Notes: generated by a model not told the origin, from the sequence alone. DNA of 64,000 nt from Nonomuraea candida (GCF_000725485.1 NZ_KL647031.1:1-64000); one strand, 5' to 3'. Positions 8,802 to 17,174 are shown, numbered from the stretch's first letter. Translations and numbers: made by a program.

Positions 8802-8936
8802 TCAGCAGCAGTCGCTGTTGTCCACCAACGTCTGGAGGGAAGACGTGTCGGCGTTCGCCGCCGTAACATTGCCTCCAATGGTCACCGCGAAAGCGACCGC
8901 GGCGATCAGGGCGGACAGGGCAATACGCATGCGCAT
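8802..8936 (-). CDS. 44-residue exported propeptide, candidate signalling peptide
   Basis: From the ATG at 8936, with AGGGAG about eight bases upstream, the product has a basic start (MRMR), a hydrophobic core (IALSALIAAVAFAVTIGG) and an A-N-A signal-peptidase-like site. That leaves a predicted 15-residue mature peptide, DTSSLQTLVDNSDCC, ending in two adjacent cysteines. It is divergent from an XRE-TPR regulator by 63 bp and in the same direction as an AfsR-like regulator. This layout resembles propeptide-receptor pairs of the RRNPP class. No homologue is recognised. Export is predicted from the sequence; signalling is inferred from context. It could instead be a small secreted protein of other use. 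Confidence 0.7.
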   Translation of the reverse strand: MRMRIALSALIAAVAFAVTIGGNVTAANADTSSLQTLVDNSDCC

Positions 8937-8999
8937 GGGGGTTCTCCCTCGCCTATGTGGGGTTTGCTTCGGACCTAATATTCCCAGGGAGCGACAACT
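8937..8999. promoter_or_regulatory. 63-bp divergent promoter of the peptide and XRE-TPR genes
   Basis: The only AT-rich spot is around 8974-8984 (CCTAATATTCC). It offers a -10-like TAATAT (8976-8981) for the XRE gene and TATTAG on the other strand for the peptide gene. Both genes use an AGGGAG ribosome site. Because both promoters share so few bases, one bound regulator would affect both genes. Confidence 0.5.
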
Positions 9000-10283
9000 G
9001 TGACCACATCTGACCTGGTTGGACTCCGTATTAAGACCGTTCGGCGACAACGCGGCCTGTCACAGGCCCAGCTGGCGCACCCCGAGTTGTCGGACAGTTA
9101 CGTCTCGCTGATCGAGAGTGGCAAGCGTACCCCCACACCGGCGGTTCTGGAGCTGCTGGCCCAAAAGTTGGACTGCTCCCTGTCCTATCTGATCAATGGA
9201 GTCACCGCGGAGCAGATGGAGGACATCGAGCTCGCCCTCGGCTACGCGCGGCTGGCACTCGAGAACGGTGAGGTTCAGGAGGCCCGCACCCGCTTCGCCG
9301 AGCTGGTGGCGAACAACAACCTGACAGGACTGACGGCCCTTCGTCAAGACACCGAGTTCGGCCTGGCGCTGGCCTGTGAGGCGTGCGGCGACCTCGACGA
9401 GGCGATCTCCATCCTGCTGCGGCTGCGCGAGGAGGAGCTGTCCAGCGAGCGCCGCACCGAGGTCGCCATGGTGCTCTGCCGCGTCTACCGCGAGAGCGAG
9501 CGGCTGACCGAGGCCGTCGAGGTGGGCGAGCAGATCCTGGTCAAGAGCGACCGCCAGCCCTGGACCGACCAGCTCGTCGAGCTGGCCGCCACCCTGCTGT
9601 CGGCCTACATGCAGCGCGGCGACCTGCTGCGCGCCCGCCAGTTCGCGGCCGAGCTGCTCAACGCCGCCGACGTGCTCGGCACGCCGCGCGCGATCGTGGC
9701 GGCCAACTGGAACGCCTCCAGCGTCGCCAACATCACCGGCCACGACGAGGAGTCCCTGGCCTTCGCCGAGCGCGCCATGGCCGTGCAGATCGAGAACGGC
9801 AACCCGCGCAGCGTCGCCCGGATGCGCCTGGCGCTGCTGCAGAAGCGCCTGCGGGTGCGCCCCGCTGAGGCGCTGGCGGTGCGCGATGCGCTGCGCGCCG
9901 CGGTGGCCGAGTTCGAGCAGACCTCGACCAGCGCCGTCGACCGAGCCCGGGTGCACATCGAGCTGGCCTACGCCGAATACATGTCGGGCGACTACGACAA
10001 GGCCGTGCACCACGCGCGGACCGGCAGGGAGCTGATCCCCGAGTCCGGGCACGTGCTCGGGGCCGAGGCGAGCCTGCTGCTCGGCCGGGTCTACGGCGCG
10101 GTCGGCCGCTCCGACGAGGCCGCCGAGCACGTCGGCGAGGTGCGCGACTGGCTCACCCCGCTGTCCGACTCCCGCCGCTCGGCCTCCACGTGGTACGCCG
10201 CCGCCGAGACCATGGAGAGCCTCGGCGACGACGACGAGGCGGTGGAGGCCTACCAGCGGGCTCTGGCCTGCGCCGGCCTGTAG
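9000..10283 (+). CDS. XRE-type HTH regulator with C-terminal TPR array (RRNPP-like architecture)
   Basis: The 427-residue cytoplasmic protein starts with an XRE/HTH_3 domain (about 8-62, RIKTVRRQRGLSQAQLAHPELSD). From about residue 70 to the end it consists of helical TPR-like repeats, for example EEALAFAERAMA-like and DYDKAVHHARTGRELIP segments. There is no membrane segment or catalytic motif. HTH plus TPR is the layout of peptide-responsive regulators such as PlcR, Rgg and NprR, but it is also common in other actinobacterial XRE proteins. The GTG start has AGGGAG eight bases upstream. The adjacent divergent exported peptide makes a receptor role plausible. Ligand and targets are unproven. 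Confidence 0.88.
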   Translation: MTTSDLVGLRIKTVRRQRGLSQAQLAHPELSDSYVSLIESGKRTPTPAVLELLAQKLDCSLSYLINGVTAEQMEDIELALGYARLALENGEVQEARTRFAELVANNNLTGLTALRQDTEFGLALACEACGDLDEAISILLRLREEELSSERRTEVAMVLCRVYRESERLTEAVEVGEQILVKSDRQPWTDQLVELAATLLSAYMQRGDLLRARQFAAELLNAADVLGTPRAIVAANWNASSVANITGHDEESLAFAERAMAVQIENGNPRSVARMRLALLQKRLRVRPAEALAVRDALRAAVAEFEQTSTSAVDRARVHIELAYAEYMSGDYDKAVHHARTGRELIPESGHVLGAEASLLLGRVYGAVGRSDEAAEHVGEVRDWLTPLSDSRRSASTWYAAAETMESLGDDDEAVEAYQRALACAGL

Positions 10284-10657
10284 GAACCGGACCGGACTCC
10301 GAACTTCAGGGGTCGCACTCCGGATTTCTGGGGTCGGGCTCCGGATTTCTGGGGTCGGGCTCCGGTCTTAGGGGGTCGCACTCCTGATTCAAGGGTCCGG
10401 CCGTGGCCACGGACTCCGGGTTTCGGGGGCCGGGCTCCGATTTCTGGGGGTGGGCCGTGGGCCCGGGCTCCGCGTTTCGGGGGTCGGGTTCCGTTTTTCG
10501 GGGTGGGCCGTGGGGCAGGGCTCCGGATTTTCGGGGGCCGGATTCCGCGTTCAGGGGTCGGATTTCCGCGGGCCGGGCTGTGCGGGCCGGATTGTAGAGG
10601 CTGGTTTGTGGAGTGAAGTCCGAACCGGGCAGTGGCATCGGTAGCCTTGGGATTGCC
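10284..10657. repeat. Gene-free gap with a degenerate 21-bp tandem repeat (10297-10575)
   Basis: Immediately after the XRE gene, units starting CTCCGG follow each other every 21 bp. The core is CTCCGGATTTCTGGGGTCGGG, seen about ten times with drift. Three units are lengthened to 32-33 bp by a GTGGGCCGTGGGC-like insertion. The period is a multiple of three, so long open frames run through it on both strands without being genes. The rest of the gap up to the CopC start shows only a weak ribosome site. Confidence 0.85.
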
Positions 10658-11329
10658 ATGAAGACAACCCCGTTCGCGGCCCTCACCGCGATCCTCGCCG
10701 CCGCCCTGCTCGTGTTCGGCCCCGCCGCCCCCGCCCTGGCGCACGACACGCTCAAGAGCAGCTCCCCGGCCAAGAACGCCAAGGTCGAGTCCCTCGACGA
10801 GATCAGGCTCGAGTTCAGCGCCAAGGTCCGCATGCCGTTCGTCATCGTGCGCGGCGAAGGAGACACGCGCTACGAGAGCGGCAAGCCGGAGCTGGACGGC
10901 GCGGTGGTGACCCAGGCCGTCGGCGGGCCGCTGCCCGACGGGAAATACACGATCGCCTACCGCGTCGTGTCCTCCGACGGGCACCCGATCGAGGGGGAGA
11001 TCCCGTTCCGGGTGGAGGGGGCGGAGACGCCGTCACCCAGCCCGAGCGGCAGCGCCGCCCCCAGCGAGAGCAGCGCCGCCGTCGGGGAGAGCCCGGCCGC
11101 CGCGCCGAGCGAGGGCGCGAGCGGCACCGCGGCGCCGAGCGCGGCCGCATCCGGCTCTCCCGCGGCCTCCGCCCCGGCCGGCCAGCCCGGCTCGGCCGCG
11201 CTGGAGACCGATCAGGCGTCGGCCGCCGAGGAGGGCGGGACGTTCCCCGTCTGGCTGATCATCGTCGTCGGCGCGCTCGTCGGCATCGGCATCGGGTTCC
11301 TGCTCAGCGCACGGAAGAAGCAGCCGTGA
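10658..11329 (+). CDS. CopC-domain copper-binding protein with C-terminal membrane anchor
   Basis: The 223-residue protein has a signal peptide (1-28, cleaved near ALA/HDTL) and a CopC beta-barrel (about 29-125). The first mature residue is a copper-ligand His, and a second His lies in SSDGHPIEG. A Ser/Pro/Ala-rich linker (about 128-190) leads to one membrane helix (about 195-218) and a basic tail. It presumably holds copper at the outer membrane face. Its stop overlaps the GTG of the CopD-CtaG gene by four bases, so the two are translationally coupled. They probably deliver copper to cytochrome oxidase or import it. Confidence 0.92.
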   Translation: MKTTPFAALTAILAAALLVFGPAAPALAHDTLKSSSPAKNAKVESLDEIRLEFSAKVRMPFVIVRGEGDTRYESGKPELDGAVVTQAVGGPLPDGKYTIAYRVVSSDGHPIEGEIPFRVEGAETPSPSPSGSAAPSESSAAVGESPAAAPSEGASGTAAPSAAASGSPAASAPAGQPGSAALETDQASAAEEGGTFPVWLIIVVGALVGIGIGFLLSARKKQP

Positions 11330-13302
11330 GCAGGGCGGCGCGCCTCGCGCTCGCGGCCGCCGCGGCGGCGATCGCCGCCCTGGTCGTCGGCATGATCGCC
11401 GGTGGCACGGCGTTCCCCAGGATCATCCCCGGCCTGCCCGACGCCGGCGTGGTCGTCCGCTGGGGCCTGCCGCTGTCCAAGCTGCTCATGGACGCCGCCG
11501 GCGTGGTCACCGTGGGCCTGCTGCTGATGGCCGCCACGTTGCTGCCCAACGACAAGGGCGTGCTCGGCAAGAGCGCGCTCGACTACGTCAAGGCCGCCTC
11601 GTGGGCCGCGCTGGCGTGGGCCGGCGCGGCGTTCCTGTCCATCGTGTTCGGCGTCGCCGAGTCCATCGGCAGGACCGTGCCCCAGGTCCTCGACCGCACC
11701 ATCCTGACCAGCTACGCCACCCAGACCACGCAGGGCGTCGCGCTGACGCTCGTGGTGCTGTTCGGGGTGGCCATCGCCCTGTTCTCGCGCGGCGCCATCA
11801 CGGCGGGCGCGGCGGCCGGGCTGCTGGTGTTCGCGATGGTGACGCTGCTGCCCGCGCCGCTCACCGGACACTCCTCCTCATCGCCCAACCACGACCTGGC
11901 CACGTCGTCGGTCTCGCTGCACGTGCTCGCGCTGGCCCTGTGGGTGGGCGGGCTCGGCGTGCTGGCCCTGCACGCGCTGCGCAAGCAGCCGCAGCTCGAG
12001 GTCGCGGCGGCGCGCTTCTCCCGGATGGCCCTGTGGTGCTTCGTCGGGGTGGGCCTGTCCGGGGTGTTCGCCCTGGTCGCGCGGCTGGGCTCGATCTCCG
12101 ACCTGTGGACCACCGAGTACGGCCTGCTCGCCGTGGCCAAGCTCGTGGCGTTCGTGCTGCTCGGCTACGTGGGCTACTGGCACCGGCAGCGCACGCTCGT
12201 CGACCTGGAGGCGGGCCGGCCGAAGGCGTTCGTCCGGCTGGCCGGCGGCGAGCTGCTGCTCATGTCCGCCACCATGGGCGTGGGCGTGGCCCTGTCGCGC
12301 ACGGAGCCTCCCGAGTTCGTCCTGCCCGCCGACCGGGCGTTCGAGCTGCTCGGCTTCCCGGTGCCGCCCCCGATCACCCTGGGCAACATCTTTTCGATGT
12401 GGTGGTTCGACCTGTTCTTCGCCGTGGTGGCGGCCGTGCTGGCCGGCCTGTACGGCCTCGGCGTGCGCCGCCTGCTCAGCCGGGGCGACCGCTGGTCGTG
12501 GGGCCGCACGGCCTCGTGGTACATCGGCGTCGCGCTGCTGGTCTTCGCCACGCAGAGCGGCCTGGCCAGATACGCCCAGGTCATGTTCGACATCCACATG
12601 ATCGAGCACATGACGCTGTCTATGGTGGTGCCGATCTTCCTCGTCCTCGGCGGGCCCGTCACCCTGGCCCTGCGCGCGCTCAAGCCCGCCGCCAGGAGGG
12701 GTGACAGGGGGCCGCGCGAGTGGATCACCACGATCCTGCACAGCCGGTTCACCAAGGTCGTCACGCATCCCGTGGTCGCCACCGCGATCTTCGTCGCCTC
12801 GACGTACGCGCTCTACTTCACGCCGCTGTTCGAGTCGGCGATGAACGAGCACCTCGGCCACATCTGGATGACCCTGCACTTCCTGATCAGCGGCTGCCTG
12901 TTCTTCTGGGTGATCATCGGGGTCGACCCGGCGCCCAACCGGCTCCCGTACGTGTGGCGGCTGCTGATGCTCTTCGTCACCATGCCGTTCCACGCCTTCT
13001 TCGGGATCGCGCTGATGATGATGAGCGGGGTGATCGCCTCCGGCTGGTATGAGCAGCTCGGCCGCACCTGGGGCGACACGCTGATCCAGACCCAGCGCGA
13101 CGGCGGCGCCATCGCCTGGGGCTTCGGCGAGATCCCGACGCTCATCGTCCTGCTGGCCATCGCCGCGCAATGGTACAAGGACGACGACCGGCAGGCACGA
13201 CGCGCCGACCGCAAGGCCGAGCGCACGGGCGCCGGCGACCCCGAGCTCGACTCCTACAACGACTACCTCGCGCGCCTCAACCGCGCCGACAAAGGGGAAT
13301 AG
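11326..13302 (+). CDS. CopD domain fused to CtaG-type cytochrome c oxidase assembly protein
   Basis: The 658-residue polytopic protein has an N-terminal CopD region (about 1-330, TM helices, with SLHVLALALWVGGLGVLALHAL). The Caa3_CtaG region (about 350-620) contains the FDIHMIEHMTLSMVVPIFLVLGGPVTL and PFHAFFGIALMMM segments with His residues suited to copper. The family takes copper across the membrane and assembles the binuclear oxidase site. The GTG start overlaps the CopC stop (GTGA). A charged cytoplasmic tail ends the protein. Confidence 0.92.
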   Translation: MSRAARLALAAAAAAIAALVVGMIAGGTAFPRIIPGLPDAGVVVRWGLPLSKLLMDAAGVVTVGLLLMAATLLPNDKGVLGKSALDYVKAASWAALAWAGAAFLSIVFGVAESIGRTVPQVLDRTILTSYATQTTQGVALTLVVLFGVAIALFSRGAITAGAAAGLLVFAMVTLLPAPLTGHSSSSPNHDLATSSVSLHVLALALWVGGLGVLALHALRKQPQLEVAAARFSRMALWCFVGVGLSGVFALVARLGSISDLWTTEYGLLAVAKLVAFVLLGYVGYWHRQRTLVDLEAGRPKAFVRLAGGELLLMSATMGVGVALSRTEPPEFVLPADRAFELLGFPVPPPITLGNIFSMWWFDLFFAVVAAVLAGLYGLGVRRLLSRGDRWSWGRTASWYIGVALLVFATQSGLARYAQVMFDIHMIEHMTLSMVVPIFLVLGGPVTLALRALKPAARRGDRGPREWITTILHSRFTKVVTHPVVATAIFVASTYALYFTPLFESAMNEHLGHIWMTLHFLISGCLFFWVIIGVDPAPNRLPYVWRLLMLFVTMPFHAFFGIALMMMSGVIASGWYEQLGRTWGDTLIQTQRDGGAIAWGFGEIPTLIVLLAIAAQWYKDDDRQARRADRKAERTGAGDPELDSYNDYLARLNRADKGE

Positions 13303-13408
13303 GCGCGGGCGGCCGGGCGCGGGCGCGTAGCCGTACGGACATGCCCTCATACCTTCCGTCTACAAGTCTCTCAACCGACAGGTAGCCTTTCTCCCAGGGG
13401 AGGCGGGC

Positions 13409-13441
13409 ATGACCCCATCCGCCAGGTGCGATGTCCTTTGA
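13409..13441 (+). CDS. Possible 10-codon leader ORF
   Basis: An ATG with a strong GGGGAGG site encodes MTPSARCDVL and a TGA. It overlaps the start of the following ATPase-domain gene in another frame. It could be a leader peptide or chance. Only the ribosome site supports it. Confidence 0.2.
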   Translation: MTPSARCDVL

Positions 13442-13931
13442 GGGGGGATGCGCACCACGCGGTAGGGAGCGCCGGAGTGGGGAGCGGCGCGGCGCCCGGG
13501 GTGCCGAGGAAGGCGAGAGCCAATTGTCGAAAGAGACGCGGATGCGCGGGGGGCAGAGCCTGGCCCAGGCGCTGGAGAGCTGTCTGGCCGAGTGGTCGGA
13601 GCGCACGGGCATCACGGTCGAGACGTGGGCCCTGCCCGCGACCGACGTGCCGGCGCGCGTCACGGAGGGCGTCATGGCCACCATGCGCGAGGCGCTGTCC
13701 AACGTCGAGCTGCACAGCAGGGCCCGGACTGTCTCGATCGCCGTGACGGCCGGCGAGAGCGGGCTGCGCCTGACCGTCAGTGACGACGGCCAGGGGTTCC
13801 CGCCCGCGCGGGCGGGGCGGGGGATCGCCAGGATGCGGGCGGCCTTCGCGGAGCTGGGGGGCGACCTGTCGGTCAACAGCGTGCCCGGCGAGGGCACCAC
13901 GGTGACCGGGGTGCTGCCCCGGCGCCGCTGA
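13431..13931 (+). CDS. HATPase-domain protein, histidine-kinase-like without a phosphoacceptor domain
   Basis: The C-terminal 110 residues form a GHKL ATPase of NarL-type sensor kinases. They include an N-box (MREALSNVELHSRARTVSI), a G1 box (VSDDGQGFPP) and a G2-like GRGIARMRAAFAELGG. There is no membrane segment and no HisKA_3 phospho-accepting His helix, so it cannot be a complete kinase. The start is uncertain: ATG at 13431, TTG at 13524 or ATG at 13542. The N-terminal 30 residues are Arg/Gly-rich and may not be translated. It may be an anti-sigma-like ATPase, a kinase remnant or an accessory protein. No response regulator is adjacent. Confidence 0.7.
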   Translation: MSFEGGCAPRGRERRSGERRGARGAEEGESQLSKETRMRGGQSLAQALESCLAEWSERTGITVETWALPATDVPARVTEGVMATMREALSNVELHSRARTVSIAVTAGESGLRLTVSDDGQGFPPARAGRGIARMRAAFAELGGDLSVNSVPGEGTTVTGVLPRRR

Positions 13932-13970
13932 CCCGCCGGCGACCGCCCGGGCGGCGACGTTCCGGACGGT

Positions 13971-14080
13971 GGTCTCCGGGTCCGGGGCTTCCCCGGCCCG
14001 CGGTTCTCCGGGTTCGCGGCTTTCCGAGGCCGGGGTTCTCCTGGTTCGTGGCTTCCCGGCCCGCGGGTTCCGGGGGCCGG
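13971..14080. repeat. Degenerate 31-32-bp tandem repeat
   Basis: Three units (13971-14001, 14002-14033, 14034-14065) and a partial fourth follow the pattern GGTTCTCCGGGTTCGCGGCT plus a CCCGGCCCGC-like end. They fill the gap between the convergent ATPase-domain and methionine aminopeptidase genes. The look is similar to the array at 10297. Confidence 0.75.
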
Positions 14081-14089
14081 GGGGCTCGC

Positions 14090-14938
14090 TCAGGGGAGGG
14101 TGAGGATCTCGCTGCCCGAGTCGGTGACCACGATCGTGTGCTCGAACTGGGCGGTGCGCTTGCGGTCCTTGGTCACCGCCGTCCACTTGTCGGGCCAGAT
14201 CTCGTATTCGATCGTGCCCAGCGTCAGCATCGGCTCGATCGTGAACGTCATGCCCGGCACCAGCTCCACCCGCAGCGACGGATCGTCGTAGTGGGGCACC
14301 ATGAGCCCGGAGTGGAAGCTCGTGCCGATGCCGTGGCCGGTGAAGTCGCGCACGACGCCGTAGCCGAAGCGCTTGGCGTACGCCTCGATGACGCGGCCGA
14401 CCACGTTGAGCTGGCGGCCGGGCGCGACCGCCCTGATGGCCCGCATCATCGCCTCGCGCGTGCGCTCCACCAGCAGCCGCGACTCGTCGTCGACCTCGCC
14501 CACCAGGAACGTGGCGTCGGTGTCACCATGGACGCCGCCGATGTAGGCGGTGATGTCGACGTTGACGATGTCGCCCTCGTTCAGCACGGTGTCGTCGGGG
14601 ATGCCGTGGCAGATGACCTCGTTGATCGAGGTGCAGAGCGACTTCGGATAGCCCTTGTAGCCCAGGGTGCTGGGGTAGGCGCCGTGGTCGAGGAGGAACT
14701 CGTGGCCGATCCTGTCGAGCTCGTCGGTGGTGACGCCCGGCCGGACGTGCTTGCCGACCTCCTCCAGAGCCTGGGCGGCGATCCGGCCCGCCACCCTCAT
14801 GCGCTCGATGATCTCGGGGGTCTTCACATCGGACTCGCCGGTCCTGGGGCGCTTCTTTCCGACGTACTCCGGCCGCTCGATGTGGGCGGGAACCTTTCGC
14901 ATGGGCGAAACTCGCCCGGGCTGGAGCAGTGTCGTCAT
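14090..14938 (-). CDS. map: Methionine aminopeptidase, type I
   Basis: The 282-residue protein removes the N-terminal Met of nascent proteins. The metal ligands are visible in order: Asp in [12 protein letters not shown], Asp in [10 protein letters not shown], His in [13 protein letters not shown], Glu in TIEPMLTLG and Glu in AQFEHTIVV. The substrate-site His is in [11 protein letters not shown]. An N-terminal extension of about 40 residues with basic and Pro-rich sequence places it with the longer actinobacterial MapB-like forms. It is divergent from a small conserved protein, an arrangement also known in related actinomycetes. Confidence 0.96.
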   Translation of the reverse strand: MTTLLQPGRVSPMRKVPAHIERPEYVGKKRPRTGESDVKTPEIIERMRVAGRIAAQALEEVGKHVRPGVTTDELDRIGHEFLLDHGAYPSTLGYKGYPKSLCTSINEVICHGIPDDTVLNEGDIVNVDITAYIGGVHGDTDATFLVGEVDDESRLLVERTREAMMRAIRAVAPGRQLNVVGRVIEAYAKRFGYGVVRDFTGHGIGTSFHSGLMVPHYDDPSLRVELVPGMTFTIEPMLTLGTIEYEIWPDKWTAVTKDRKRTAQFEHTIVVTDSGSEILTLP

Positions 14939-14970
14939 GAAACATGAGTCTACGGGGCAGAATTGACGTC

Positions 14971-15147
14971 GTGAGCGAAGGCCAATGGTGGTTCTGTCTC
15001 AAGCACATGCGCGTCGAGCCCGACGAGGGCTGCCCCAACAAGGACCGGATGGGGCCCTACGCGACGCAGGAGGAAGCGGCGGGAGCGCTGCAGCGCGCCG
15101 CCGACCGCAACAAGTCGTGGGACGAGGCGGACCAGGACGACGACTGA
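14971..15147 (+). CDS. Small conserved SPOR-like cytosolic protein
   Basis: From the GTG at 14971 the product is 58 residues: [16 protein letters not shown], a [20 protein letters not shown] segment and an acidic DEADQDDD tail. Two cysteines and the Gly-Pro-Tyr-x-T-x-x-E-A pattern recur in an uncharacterised actinobacterial family usually found next to map, sometimes annotated as SPOR-like. No function is known. A longer ATG form from 14944 adds nine residues that lack family features. Confidence 0.8.
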   Translation: MSEGQWWFCLKHMRVEPDEGCPNKDRMGPYATQEEAAGALQRAADRNKSWDEADQDDD

Positions 15148-15150
15148 GGG

Positions 15151-15190
15151 CGACCGGCGCCGACCGGCGCCGACCGGCGCCGACCGGCGG
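15151..15190. repeat. Four exact-length 10-bp repeats after the small protein gene
   Basis: CGACCGGCGC occurs at 15151, 15161 and 15171 and, with one change, at 15181. It begins four bases after the stop codon. Confidence 0.9.
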
Positions 15191-15211
15191 CTGAACGGCT
15201 GACGCCGGCGG

Positions 15212-15475
15212 TCACCTGGCCGGCGCGCCGACCCGCGCGAGCTTGACCAGCGCCACGACGCCGATGGCGGCCCACACCAGGTTGAGCCCCGCCGAGGGCC
15301 AGGCGGCGCTGTAGGCGCTGTTGACCATCAGGCCGATCGAGCCCGCCAGGTTGATGAGCTGGTAGGCCACGCCGTCCCCCGACAGGCGGGACGACGAGAC
15401 GAGGGCGTAACCGGCCAGCAGCAGGGCGGCGCCGGCCCAGCCGATCACGGCGAGCAGAAGATCCATGGCCGCCAT
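15212..15475 (-). CDS. Small membrane protein, CBU_0592-like
   Basis: The 87-residue protein has three hydrophobic helices (about 4-24, 38-55 and 62-80) with the LLLAGYALVSSSRLSGD and YQLINLAGSIGLMVNSAYSAAWPSAGLN pattern of the small CBU_0592-type membrane family. The function of that family is unknown. ATGs at 15475 and 15466 are both possible. It is divergent from a LysR regulator, which may control it. Confidence 0.78.
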   Translation of the reverse strand: MAAMDLLLAVIGWAGAALLLAGYALVSSSRLSGDGVAYQLINLAGSIGLMVNSAYSAAWPSAGLNLVWAAIGVVALVKLARVGAPAR

Positions 15476-15540
15476 TGTCCGGACCCCGCGCTCTGAAGCA
15501 CAAATAAAGAAACCTTAACGGCGGGCGTAAGCTGATCTGC

Positions 15541-16488
15541 ATGGACCTTGATCCTCGGCGGCTGCGCGTCTTACGTGAGGTAGCCCGGCGCGGCGGCGTG
15601 ATGCGGGCCGCCGAGGCGCTGTTCCTGACGCCCTCCGCCGTCTCCCAGCAGCTCGCGCAGCTGGAGCGTGAGGTCGGCCTGGCCCTCATCGACCGCTCCC
15701 AGCGCAGCGTCTCGCTCACCCCGGCGGGCCGGGTGCTGGCCGGCTACGCCGAGCGGGTGGAGGAGGAGCTGGCCGAGGCCAAGCGGGAGCTGACCCGGTT
15801 CACCGAGCGGCTGGCCGGGCCGGTGCGCATCGCCGCCTTCCCCACCGTGATCACTCACGTGCTCGTGCCCGCCATGCGCGAGCTGGCCGTGCGCCATCCC
15901 AGCATCACGCCGACCATCCACGAGATCTACGGGCGGCCGGCGCTGCAGGAGCTGCGGCTGGGCGCGGTGGACGTGCTCATCACCGAGCAGGACATGGGCC
16001 TGCCCGTGCTGTCGCAGCCGTCGCTGCGCACCCGGCTGCTGTACGTGGACGAATACCGCATCGTGCTGCCGCCCGGCTGGTCCGACCCGCCGTCCACGGT
16101 GGACGAGGTGCTGCGGCGGCCCTGGGTGGCGGGCGACCCGAACCAGGCGTGCGGGCAGGCGCTGGAGCGGCTGGCCGGGCTGCACGGCGTCGAGCCGCGC
16201 AAGGTGCACGTCATCACGGAGTTCGGGCCGACGCTGGCGCTGGTGGCGGCCGGGCACGGGGTGGCGATTGTGCCCGAGCTGGCGCTGCTGGACGTGCCCG
16301 AGGGCGAGGTGCGGGTGAGCGACATCCGCGACGTCGGGGCGCGCCGGCTGGACGCCGTCACCCGGGTGGGCGGCACGCCGTCGGGGGAGCCCGACCCGGT
16401 GCAGGCCGTGGTGATCGAGGCCATCGAGGAGGCCACCGCGGCCCTGGAGGACTCCCTGCGCACGCGCCTGACCCAGGAGGTCGCCTGA
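15541..16488 (+). CDS. LysR-family transcriptional regulator
   Basis: The 315-residue protein has an N-terminal winged HTH (1-60, RRLRVLREVARRGGVMRAAEALFLTPSAVSQQLAQLE) and a periplasmic-binding-like effector domain (about 88-295). The ATG has no ribosome site but is preceded, seven bases upstream, by TAAGCT (15528-15533), so a leaderless mRNA is likely. The divergent small membrane protein is the nearest possible target. The ligand is unknown. Confidence 0.93.
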   Translation: MDLDPRRLRVLREVARRGGVMRAAEALFLTPSAVSQQLAQLEREVGLALIDRSQRSVSLTPAGRVLAGYAERVEEELAEAKRELTRFTERLAGPVRIAAFPTVITHVLVPAMRELAVRHPSITPTIHEIYGRPALQELRLGAVDVLITEQDMGLPVLSQPSLRTRLLYVDEYRIVLPPGWSDPPSTVDEVLRRPWVAGDPNQACGQALERLAGLHGVEPRKVHVITEFGPTLALVAAGHGVAIVPELALLDVPEGEVRVSDIRDVGARRLDAVTRVGGTPSGEPDPVQAVVIEAIEEATAALEDSLRTRLTQEVA

Positions 16489-16506
16489 CCGCCGGCCCGG
16501 CCGGGC

Positions 16507-17085
16507 TCAGTCGGTGACCTGGGGGCCGCTGACCTTGTCGAGGAGGCGGGCCAGGCGGTCGCGCAGGCCGGGCCGCCGCCCGGTCTCGCCGGCCGCCGCG
16601 CTGACCAGGTGCTGGGCGCCGTCGAACGTCACGGGCCCCTCGCGCGGCACCGCGATCGCGTCATGGGCCAACCCGGCCAGCTCGGGGTCGCCGCCCTCGA
16701 TGGCCAGGATCGTCGCCCCCGTACGCCGGGCGTCGTCGACGCGTTCGAGCAGCGGCACCGGCGCGTGTCGCTCGGAGAGCACGAACAGCGTCTCCCCCCG
16801 GCCCGTGCGCTCCAGCCGGTCGAGGCCGACGCGCAGGTGGGGCGGCGCGCCCGGAGGCGGGGCCCAGCGCACCAGGGTGGGGGTGAGCTGGGGCAGGCCG
16901 GCGAACTCGGCCTCGTCGGCCAGGTGCGCGGTCACGTGCCAGGGCTCGTCGTCGGGGGTGCCCACCACCAGCAGGCCGCCGGGCGAGCGGGTGGCGCGCA
17001 GGGCCAGGGCCAGCTCGCGCGTCCGTTCGAGCCAGCCGGTCCCGTCGAGGAGTTCGCGCAGGAGGCCCACCGATCCCGAGTCCAT
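16507..17085 (-). CDS. Uncharacterised 192-residue protein
   Basis: From the ATG at 17085 (TGGGGG upstream) the protein is soluble and has no clear domain. It has an amphipathic N-terminus (LLRELLDGTGWLERTRELALAL) and a TLFVLSERHAPVPLLERVDDARRTGATILAIEGGDPELAGLAHDAI region that resembles an alternating beta/alpha (SIS-like) fold, which is a guess. It converges with the LysR gene and is divergent from the lipase. Its function is not recognised. Confidence 0.7.
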   Translation of the reverse strand: MDSGSVGLLRELLDGTGWLERTRELALALRATRSPGGLLVVGTPDDEPWHVTAHLADEAEFAGLPQLTPTLVRWAPPPGAPPHLRVGLDRLERTGRGETLFVLSERHAPVPLLERVDDARRTGATILAIEGGDPELAGLAHDAIAVPREGPVTFDGAQHLVSAAAGETGRRPGLRDRLARLLDKVSGPQVTD

Positions 17086-17174
17086 ACCCCCATGGTGCCC
17101 GACGGGGCCGCCCGGGGTGGCTGTTTCGTGAGTGATGTGTTGACACGAGGTGTGTTTCCCCGTCATTTCGGGCC

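Noticed and set aside
10297..10575. Possible CRISPR array
   Set aside because: Units are contiguous and 21 bp, drift along the array and have no unique spacers or cas genes.
10306..10866. Pro/Asp-rich repetitive proteins on either strand of the 21-bp array
   Set aside because: Open frames result from a repeat length divisible by three. No ribosome site or coding bias independent of the repeat was seen.
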